From assembly GCA_938004375.1 (NCBI GenBank), contig CALKWH010000355.1, positions 1 through 15,139 on the forward strand: 15,139 nt of DNA, written 5' to 3'. The stretch is from an uncultured Pseudomonadota bacterium (GTDB lineage: Bacteria; Myxococcota_A; Polyangia; HGW-17). How positions within the stretch are numbered: position 1 is the first letter of the stretch; each line of letters opens with the position of its first letter. Position numbers and translations under genes: made by a program. Shown in pieces: positions 1 through 6,057 of this stretch. The notes below the pieces were generated by a model. The model worked only from the letters and a program-made list of their open reading frames with translations, was not told the origin of the DNA and ran no database searches.

Positions 1-2565
1 CTGCAGCGCACGGTAACCGTCCGTTGCGTCGACGTGCCGGCCGGCACGCCCGTACGCTTGCTCATCGACGACAACGAGCAGGGCATCGGCAACCTGGGGC
101 CCACGGGCACCGTCGAGTTCGGGGTGACCCTGCCGGTCACCGCCATCTGCAAGGACTCCCTGGTGGTGAGCATCGAGGTCAACGTCGATGATCAGGAGCT
201 CACCGACGCCATCACGACGGGGCAGGCTTGCTGCGAGGGCCAGGTGCCCTGCTCCCTGCGCTGGGAGGCCGGCACCGACTACTACGACGGCGCCCCCTCG
301 GGTCTGCACGCGCTGAACGCCACCACCGACCTGGACCCCGCGACCGCCGGGCACCAGTCCGCCTTCCGACTCACCACCCGCATGGACGGCGCGGCCCGAG
401 TCGCCGTCATGGGCGACGATGGCTCCGGCACCTTCACCGCGCTCTGCACGCAGAACAACGTCACGGCCAACACCTTCACGCTGAACTGCACGGTCCCCGA
501 GGGCACCGTCTGGATCAAGCCGGTCTGCTACACCATCGGGGACCTGACTCCCTTCGAGGACGCCAGCCAGGCTCACCACATCGTCACCGATACCGTGCTC
601 CCGCCGGCGATGGAGAACTTCGCCTGCACGGTCACCAACGCTCACGAGGTCGACATCACCTGCACGTGGAACATCCCCGCCGCCGGTGAGGCCGTGACCC
701 ACACGCCGACCCGCTTCACGGCCAATTACAATGAGACCGACTGTCTCGCCGACACCGCCGGCCTGTTCTCTTCGGGCTGGGCCACCCTGAGCAATGCTCC
801 CGGCCTGGTCAGCCCCATGGGCGGCGGCAACCCCGGCGACGCCCTGCAGTACGTCTTCACGCCTTTCGTGCCGGGTCCCGGCTACTGCCTGGGTGTCCGC
901 GCCGAGGACGCCGCCGGCAACGTGAGCGCCACCAGCGTCACCGCCTGGAGCGGCGAGGTTGTTCCGAATAATCAAATAATTATGGGGTTTGAAGACCGTT
1001 CGAATTTTGGTATTTCTACAACGTCAGCTGACTTGAATTGTGATGGCCGAAAAGATTTGATTGTCGGCGCATCCGGGGCGAGCGAGTGCTGGAATGCGCC
1101 CGGAACTACCTGCTACGGTGACGGCAAGGTATACGTCTTTTTCGCGCTACCCGCTGGTGGATTTTCCACGATTCCCGACCTTACTATTATGCAAGATCCG
1201 TCTATCCCAGACCTTGGCGGAGGAACCTATACTTATTTAGGGGAAACCATTGCAGGTGTTGGTAATTTCACAGGTCATTTTAACAACACTGATGATAGCG
1301 TGTATTGCGAGGATCTAATAATCGGTGCCCCTTGGATGTTTTATGAGGACGAGGTCAATATAATGGACGTATGGCCCGGACGTGCGTATCTTCTGAAGGG
1401 GCGGCCCAGTTGGAGCACGGACACGGTGACCACTGCCCCAGAGGATCCAAATGGCTTTGACGTCGTTTTCAACTATCACAGAGTAGATGGCAACTATTCG
1501 AATTTTCTAAATTACTACGAAGAGTTCGGTACTTCGTTGAGACCGGTTGGGGACATCAATGGGGACGGCGTCGGTGATTTAGCCATCTCTGCGCCTGGTG
1601 CCATGCCGAATGGTGCTGTCTTTGTTTTTACAGGACAACCGATTCCTTTCAAAAATGGTACCAACGCACCAGTCTACATCAACGCACCCGATGATGCGTT
1701 CATTCAGTTTATCGGGACTTCCAATATTGGAGATTCGGACAACGATGCAGTAAATTATGAATGGCTTGGCAAATCAATTTCTGCGACCGGCGACCTTAAC
1801 AATGATGGCTTCGATGATATTCTTATTGGTGCTCCCGGTTGTGGCGGTAATTGGGATTACGGAAGCCAGCCTGGCAAAGCATTTTTACTTTTTGGCGGAA
1901 TTGATCCGGTCATCATCGACATGAACACATATGCAGGTGATCGTGTCAAAACCATCTCCCAATCCACTTCCGTGCCCGGTACTAATTGTTTTGGCTGGAA
2001 TGTCGCAGGGCTTGGGGATTTCACCGGAGATGGTTTCGGTGATATCGCCATCTCAGACATTTATTACAATATACCTGCTACATCAGCGTCAAACGAGGGC
2101 GCAGTTTTCATTTTCTTCGGATCTGACAACTTTGACAACATCACTACTGCTGAAAGTGATATTCGATTGCGTTCAAATTGGCCGATTACCTCTAATGATT
2201 TTTTTGGTTTTTCCATTGGAATTGCCGCAGAAACTATTAATACACCACGTGGCGACTTCAATAACGACGGCCTTTCAGATCTGCTAGTGGGAACTCAGCG
2301 CTTTGGTGAAAACCATGGCTCAGCAATTATTTGGCTTGGCAGTTCTTCTTGGGTTTCTGGCTCTGATTGGGAAGACTATGAAAGTGCCTCTTTTTGGTTC
2401 ACTCCTCCCACCGAAAATGGAATGTGGGGATACTCAGTTCATTGGTTAGGGGATTCAAATGACGATGGATACTCTGATATTGCGGTTGGAGATCCTTTCT
2501 GGGACGGCCTATATTCGGATCCTCAAGATCTCATTTACCAGGGGCGTTGCACGGTAATTTTCTAA
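1..2565 (+). CDS. Secreted surface protein with FN3/Ig-like domains and seven-bladed FG-GAP beta-propeller (5' end outside window)
   Basis: The reading frame is open from base 1, so the true start lies to the left; the first in-window start codon is a GTG at 34 and residue numbers below count from it. Residues 1-310 are cysteine-rich beta-sandwich-like sequence; the stretch ending in a motif like 'AEDAAGNVS' (about 190-305) resembles an FN3/Ig domain. Residues 312-843 hold seven FG-GAP blades. Six have clear DxNxDGxxD-type calcium loops (near 333, 507, 587, 662, 741 and 807), followed by a hydrophobic strand such as 'LIVGA' or 'ILIGAPG'; one (410-431) is interrupted but keeps 'DLIIGAPW'. This is the integrin-alpha type propeller, which binds calcium and usually mediates adhesion or ligand binding outside the cell. 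No enzymatic motif is visible. The protein ends right after the last blade, with no sorting signal. Codon use changes abruptly at residue 310 from GC-rich to AT-rich. The fold is confident; the ligand is unknown. Confidence 0.9.
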   Translation: MQRTVTVRCVDVPAGTPVRLLIDDNEQGIGNLGPTGTVEFGVTLPVTAICKDSLVVSIEVNVDDQELTDAITTGQACCEGQVPCSLRWEAGTDYYDGAPSGLHALNATTDLDPATAGHQSAFRLTTRMDGAARVAVMGDDGSGTFTALCTQNNVTANTFTLNCTVPEGTVWIKPVCYTIGDLTPFEDASQAHHIVTDTVLPPAMENFACTVTNAHEVDITCTWNIPAAGEAVTHTPTRFTANYNETDCLADTAGLFSSGWATLSNAPGLVSPMGGGNPGDALQYVFTPFVPGPGYCLGVRAEDAAGNVSATSVTAWSGEVVPNNQIIMGFEDRSNFGISTTSADLNCDGRKDLIVGASGASECWNAPGTTCYGDGKVYVFFALPAGGFSTIPDLTIMQDPSIPDLGGGTYTYLGETIAGVGNFTGHFNNTDDSVYCEDLIIGAPWMFYEDEVNIMDVWPGRAYLLKGRPSWSTDTVTTAPEDPNGFDVVFNYHRVDGNYSNFLNYYEEFGTSLRPVGDINGDGVGDLAISAPGAMPNGAVFVFTGQPIPFKNGTNAPVYINAPDDAFIQFIGTSNIGDSDNDAVNYEWLGKSISATGDLNNDGFDDILIGAPGCGGNWDYGSQPGKAFLLFGGIDPVIIDMNTYAGDRVKTISQSTSVPGTNCFGWNVAGLGDFTGDGFGDIAISDIYYNIPATSASNEGAVFIFFGSDNFDNITTAESDIRLRSNWPITSNDFFGFSIGIAAETINTPRGDFNNDGLSDLLVGTQRFGENHGSAIIWLGSSSWVSGSDWEDYESASFWFTPPTENGMWGYSVHWLGDSNDDGYSDIAVGDPFWDGLYSDPQDLIYQGRCTVIF

Positions 2566-2567
2566 GT

Positions 2568-2571
2568 GAGG
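2568..2571 (+). promoter_or_regulatory. Ribosome binding site that sets the start of the small peptide
   Basis: GAGG lies six bases before the ATG at 2578 and directly after the TAA of the surface-protein gene. It supports ATG 2578 over the GTG at 2566, which abuts the previous stop codon and has no usable site of its own. The spacing suggests that the peptide is translated from the same message as the surface protein. Confidence 0.6.
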
Positions 2572-2577
2572 CACATC

Positions 2578-2748
2578 ATGGACCAATTATCTACAACCAA
2601 TGATTCTCTTCAAAAAGAGGGGCCTAGTAAGCGCACATATTCCCCACCAAAAATAAGTAGTGAAAGTCTAATAATGGATAACGCTTTATCTAAAACCTGC
2701 ACACAGACAACAAGTCAACTGAAGTGTAGAAGCAATCCTTCCGCATAG
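2578..2748 (+). CDS. Small RiPP-precursor-like peptide (56 aa, YxxPxI motif, two Cys)
   Basis: This is a 56-residue polar peptide with no signal peptide or membrane segment. After a charged N-terminal part comes 'KRTYSPPKISSE' (residues 18-29), then an 'AL' pair at 36-37, then a Ser/Thr-rich tail with Cys41 and Cys50. The Y-x-x-P-x-I/L element is the recognition motif seen in leader regions of lasso-type and related RiPP precursors. Many uncharacterised small peptides of the form 'Y..P.I..E...AL.C' occur near S26-type peptidases and PqqD-like proteins. Here the next gene, 23 bases downstream, encodes just such a peptidase. No maturase, PqqD/RRE, ATP-grasp, radical SAM or transporter gene is visible in the window. 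The coding case rests on a good ribosome site, gene order and motif; a fortuitous ORF in AT-rich DNA cannot be excluded. Function is inferred, not shown. Confidence 0.55.
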   Translation: MDQLSTTNDSLQKEGPSKRTYSPPKISSESLIMDNALSKTCTQTTSQLKCRSNPSA

Positions 2749-2771
2749 TCCTTTATCTCTTTTCCCGCCAT

Positions 2772-3209
2772 ATGAATGCTTCGTTGTTTTTTATTATCTC
2801 TTCCTCAATGTTTCCATCTATTAGCATTGGTAGCGAACTGTTAGTCTTCAACAATGGATTATCGATAGTACCCGGGGATGTCATCGCGTTCAAGACCGGC
2901 GATATTATCATCGTGCATCGGTTGATTGCGCGGTTGCCGTGGCCGTTGGATCGGTGGGGACTGCAGCGGGGGGATGCGCATCAGTTGGGGTCGTGGATTG
3001 ATATGCGGACGGTGATCGGGAAGGTGGTGTGGCCCGAGGTGTCCGAGCCCACGTCGTGGGTGACGCAGGCGGCCGAGATCGGGTGTCATCTGGCGTGGGG
3101 GGCGGCCTCGCGGACGAAGCGCTGCGTGCTGAAGTTCATACCGGGCATGAAGGCGGCCGCGGAAGAACCCACCGAGATGAATCGAGTCCAAACGGAGTCA
3201 AACGCATGA
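2772..3209 (+). CDS. S26-family signal-peptidase-like serine protease (ER/SipW-type Ser/His dyad)
   Basis: The 145-residue product shows the conserved boxes of S26B-type signal peptidases in order. 'SSMFPSI' has the predicted nucleophile Ser12. It is followed by 'GSELLV', 'GDVIAF' (35-40), 'IVHRLI' with His49 as general base in place of the bacterial Lys, 'LQRGDA' (64-69) and 'VIGKVV' (81-86). This matches the archaeal/eukaryotic-like type that cleaves exported or modified peptides. There is no full transmembrane anchor before Ser12, only a short hydrophobic run (LFFII), so it is smaller than classical enzymes and resembles the compact peptidases found beside RiPP-like peptides. ATG 2772 is the only plausible start: the frame is open back to 2730 without another usual start codon. 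It lacks a Shine-Dalgarno sequence, since the preceding bases are pyrimidine-rich. The 3' end overlaps coaE by four bases (ATGA). The first 110 bases are AT-rich and the rest GC-rich. The substrate is probably the peptide encoded just upstream (inference). Confidence 0.75.
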   Translation: MNASLFFIISSSMFPSISIGSELLVFNNGLSIVPGDVIAFKTGDIIIVHRLIARLPWPLDRWGLQRGDAHQLGSWIDMRTVIGKVVWPEVSEPTSWVTQAAEIGCHLAWGAASRTKRCVLKFIPGMKAAAEEPTEMNRVQTESNA

Positions 3210-3829
3210 TCCTGGGGATCACGGGGGGGATCGGCGCGGGGAAGAGCACCGTGGCCCGCTGGTTAGGCGCCTGGGGCGCGCGCGTGGTCAGCGCCGACGT
3301 CATTGCGCGTGAAGTCGTGGCACCCGGGGAGCCCGCGCTGGCGACGCTGGCAAAGACCCTGGGGCCGGAGATCCTGGCGTGCGACGGCGCGCTGGACCGG
3401 GGGGCGCTCGCGGGGCGCATGTTCGCCGACGCCGCCGTGCGCAAAGCGGTCGAGGGGATCCTGCATCCGGCCATCACCGCGCGGGTGCAGGCGGCGTTCG
3501 CCCGCTTGCCCCACCCCATCGTGTACGAGGCGCCGCTGTTGCTCGAGGCGGGGCACGACCGCCTGGTCGACGTGGTGGTCGTGGTCGTGGCGACCCCGGC
3601 GGTGCGCGCCGCGCGCGTGCAGGCCCGGGACGGCGCCGCCATGGCCGAGATCGAGGCCCGCATGGCCGCGCAACTGACCGACGAGGCCCGGCGCGCCCGC
3701 GCCCACGCGGTGATCGTCAACGACGGCGATCTGGCGTCGCTCGAGAGAGCCGCCCGCGCCCTGTGGGACGACTGGACCGCCGGCCGCCCTCTGCGACCGC
3801 AGTACGGCGACGCCGAACTTTCCGGGTGA
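3206..3829 (+). CDS. coaE: Dephospho-CoA kinase
   Basis: It phosphorylates dephospho-CoA on the ribose 3'-OH with ATP, the last step of coenzyme A synthesis, in the cytoplasm. The 207-residue product has the usual family length. The P-loop 'GGIGAGKST' is at 7-15, 'ADVIAREV' at 30-37 has the conserved Asp31, 'LHP' is at 86-88, 'PLLLEAG' at 110-116, 'RDG' at 141-143, and Gln156 and Asn172 fall in the C-terminal conserved positions. The usual 'DAD' motif reads 'SAD' here. ATG 3206 is chosen because the protein then begins right at the P-loop strand. A GGAG lies at 3194-3197, and the ATG overlaps the peptidase stop, which suggests translational coupling. An in-frame extension up to 3029 is antisense-like arginine-rich sequence and not part of the protein. 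Housekeeping function, GC-rich codon use. Confidence 0.95.
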   Translation: MILGITGGIGAGKSTVARWLGAWGARVVSADVIAREVVAPGEPALATLAKTLGPEILACDGALDRGALAGRMFADAAVRKAVEGILHPAITARVQAAFARLPHPIVYEAPLLLEAGHDRLVDVVVVVVATPAVRAARVQARDGAAMAEIEARMAAQLTDEARRARAHAVIVNDGDLASLERAARALWDDWTAGRPLRPQYGDAELSG

Positions 3830-3893
3830 TCCTTCCAGGCAAAAGGAATATATTGCTCGAAATGAGCCGTTTCCCCCGACCGGTGACCGTCCG

Positions 3894-4994
3894 ATGATGA
3901 GCGCTGCCCGATTTGTCATGTATCTGATGCTCGTGCTGAGTGGAACGGGGCTGCTCGGCTGCGCGACCCCGCCCGCGAAAAAGACGCTGGCCGCGGGCGC
4001 CGGCGGACCGGCCCCCCTGCCAGAGACCATGACCTTCTCGGCCGAGGCCGAGGCGGGCCCGGCTGCCGCCCAACTGGGGAAGTTGTTGGCGCGCCTCGAG
4101 GAGGCCCAGCGCTGGGATCGTCCGCTGCTGATGAGCACCGTCGCGAAGCGCCTGGCCATCTTGCTGCCGGCCGCGTGCGCCGGCTGGGGACACGTGGGCG
4201 TGTTCGTGCCGCCGCCCGCCCCAGACGCCGACCCGGCGGCCCTGGACGCGCCCGTGACTCGCTTTCTCTTCGTCGTGCGGGAATCCAAGCCGATCGATCC
4301 CGACGGCGCCGAGGGGCCCGAAGGAGAACCCGCCTCCAAGAAAGGCAGCAAAGCGACCCCCGGCGTCCTGGTGCGCACCTGCGCCGTCCTGCTCGTGCGG
4401 GGCACCACCACGGGCCGCGTGCGCATCGGCGTGATGCCGGTGCACGCCGGGATCGGCACGCCGCGGGTCCTCGCGTCGAGCGCGGTGGGCGACGGGCACC
4501 TGGTTCACCTCTTAACCGACCCCGTTACGCAGTCGGGGCCCTTCACCTGGGCGCCCGGCCACCTGTTGCTTCTGTTCACCCACGGCGCGCTCGTGCCCAT
4601 GGGCGCCTGGCCCGCCGAGGCCGACCCCCTGCCCCGCGACTGGCGATTCGCCGCCCGCCTGCAGGGCTCGACCGGGTTCGGCAAGGTGGTGCTGGTGCTC
4701 GAGACCGAGGCGCCCGCCGAACCTGATGCGCCGGACACGGCGGAGCCCGCCATGCCCGAGGACTCCGGGGACCCGGCGGACGCGGACGCAGCCCCGGAGG
4801 AGCCCGACGGGACACCCACAGCCGCGCCCGCTTCCATGATCACGCGGTGCGCCTGGGTCGACGGCCAAGGGAAATTGACGGCCATTCACCCGCAGGATCG
4901 GGCCCAGCTCGTCACCGAGACCGGTCTCTCCGGGTGCGCGGCGACCCCCGAGCCCGCCCCCGAAGCGCTCGAGGAAGGAACGGAAGTGCCATGA
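3894..4994 (+). CDS. Predicted lipoprotein, unknown function (tandem paralogue A)
   Basis: This is a 366-residue exported protein. A hydrophobic signal segment ends in the lipobox LLGC with acylated Cys23; Ala at +2 is compatible with outer-membrane sorting. The mature part is Pro/Ala-rich, has a central block containing 'CAVLLVRG' and 'GRVRIG', and an acidic low-complexity linker (about 278-313, repeated Glu/Pro/Asp/Ala). A C-terminal block follows, with the cysteines in 'TRCAW' and 'SGCA'. Two ATGs in a row (3894 and 3897) could start it, and the ribosome site is weak. It lies 64 bases after coaE, and its last four bases overlap the start of the next lipoprotein gene, so the two are probably translated together. 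Several blocks align by eye with that neighbour. I do not recognise a named family. Confidence 0.8.
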   Translation: MMSAARFVMYLMLVLSGTGLLGCATPPAKKTLAAGAGGPAPLPETMTFSAEAEAGPAAAQLGKLLARLEEAQRWDRPLLMSTVAKRLAILLPAACAGWGHVGVFVPPPAPDADPAALDAPVTRFLFVVRESKPIDPDGAEGPEGEPASKKGSKATPGVLVRTCAVLLVRGTTTGRVRIGVMPVHAGIGTPRVLASSAVGDGHLVHLLTDPVTQSGPFTWAPGHLLLLFTHGALVPMGAWPAEADPLPRDWRFAARLQGSTGFGKVVLVLETEAPAEPDAPDTAEPAMPEDSGDPADADAAPEEPDGTPTAAPASMITRCAWVDGQGKLTAIHPQDRAQLVTETGLSGCAATPEPAPEALEEGTEVP

Positions 4995-6055
4995 GAAATG
5001 CCTGGTTGACGCTCCCCATCGTGGTGCTGGCCCTGTGCGCCTGCCAGAAGAACAAGCCCGCCACGACCACGACGAAAACCCCGGTGGAGAAGCCCGCCGA
5101 GCCCGCCCCCGAGAAGAACCACACCCTGAGCGCGCCGATGGAGGCGCCCGCGGCCATCGCCGCCTGGCGCAAGGCCGCCGCCGACCTGGAGGCCGCCGGC
5201 ATGGCGGGGACCGAGGTGGACCTGGGCGACTTTCTGCTGAAGCTGGGCATGGAGGCCAAGGGCGCCTGCGCGGCCGGCGGGCGACCTCTGGTGCTGCGCG
5301 CGGTCGGCCTCGAGGGAGGCGACCAGGAGCCCACCGCCCTCGGTCTCATCGTCGGCTTCGTGGATCCCGAGCACGGGGAGTGCGTGCGCAACGCCGGGTT
5401 CTGCGCGCTGACCCTGCGCCGGGAGAAGACCGGGAAGGTCCACCTGCGGGCAGCCGATCTGGTGCTGCAGGTCGGCAAGGCCAGCCTCAGCGTCTCGGGC
5501 GAGTATCCCCTTGGCCGGGGCGCGTGGGCCATGGTGCTGCTGGATGAGGACACCGAGAGCTGCCGAGAGGGCACCCGTCCGACCGCCGAGGGCGAGGACG
5601 ACGAATACGCGGAACCCACCGGGGACCTCGGAGAACAGCCCAACGCGGAGCAGGAGCTCGTCGCGCTGTTGGACGGCGAGTTCGTCAGCCTCGGCATGGA
5701 GCCGCTCTACTCGGCGAAACACAAACGGCCCTACGCCACCGAGACCAAGACCGATCTATCCTTGTACACCGTCGCCCCCGGCGTGCTGGGGGCCGGCGAG
5801 GTCTGGCTGCTCGCGTATCGCCGGGACGTCAACCGCACCGTCATCGAGTACGAGGACGAACAGGGCAACCCCCTCGAGGGCGTGCGCGACGAGAACCGCA
5901 CCGAATGGGTCTGCAAGCGAATCACCCCCGGCGGCGAGACCGAACTCTTGTCCGACGCCGACGCCCGGAAGCTCGCGGGCAATCCCCAGTTCTCCCACCT
6001 GCGCTGCGGTGAGAGCAAGTCCGACCTGGACGAAGGAGACGGCCGGTATTACTGA
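4991..6055 (+). CDS. Predicted lipoprotein, unknown function (tandem paralogue B)
   Basis: The 354-residue product has a short signal peptide and the lipobox LCAC (Cys18, Gln at +2), followed by a Thr/Lys/Pro/Glu-rich tether to about residue 45. The start at 4991 is set by the ATGA overlap with the previous gene, by a GGAAG four bases upstream, and by the signal peptide beginning there; a longer in-frame extension to 4847 has no such features. The middle block has 'FCALTLRREKTGKVHLRA', similar in layout to 'CAVLLVRGTTTGRVRIG' of the gene before. The end has a Cys pair ('WVCKR' and 'LRCGE') spaced like the pair in that protein. There is no enzymatic motif. Its stop lies two bases from the stop of the convergent hydrolase gene, leaving no room for a separate terminator. 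Confidence 0.82.
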   Translation: MRNAWLTLPIVVLALCACQKNKPATTTTKTPVEKPAEPAPEKNHTLSAPMEAPAAIAAWRKAAADLEAAGMAGTEVDLGDFLLKLGMEAKGACAAGGRPLVLRAVGLEGGDQEPTALGLIVGFVDPEHGECVRNAGFCALTLRREKTGKVHLRAADLVLQVGKASLSVSGEYPLGRGAWAMVLLDEDTESCREGTRPTAEGEDDEYAEPTGDLGEQPNAEQELVALLDGEFVSLGMEPLYSAKHKRPYATETKTDLSLYTVAPGVLGAGEVWLLAYRRDVNRTVIEYEDEQGNPLEGVRDENRTEWVCKRITPGGETELLSDADARKLAGNPQFSHLRCGESKSDLDEGDGRYY

Positions 6056-6057
6056 GC

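Larger units (their letters stand above)
961..2900. other. AT-rich compositional island inside GC-rich DNA
   Basis: Hand counts of 60-base blocks give about 75% GC at 901-960, 33% at 961-1020, 33% at 2161-2220, 35% at 2761-2820, 53% at 2881-2940 and 67% at 2941-3000. The left edge is very sharp and lies inside the surface-protein gene, at the junction between its FN3-like part and its propeller. The right edge lies inside the S26 peptidase gene, and both frames run through the edges intact. No insertion-sequence ends, integrase or direct repeats were seen. It may be horizontally acquired or recombined material, or a segment under relaxed codon selection. Confidence 0.75.

Noticed and set aside
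1931..2287. A 118-codon frame inside the FG-GAP propeller region
   Set aside because: It is in another frame within a repeat-rich gene and has no motif or ribosome site.
3029..3205. N-terminal extension of coaE
   Set aside because: The extra 59 residues are Arg/Gly-rich, overlap the peptidase gene, and precede the P-loop strand where CoaE proteins normally begin.
3263..4459. A 398-codon minus-strand frame opposite coaE and the first lipoprotein
   Set aside because: It has no recognisable motif and lies opposite coaE, whose identity is certain.
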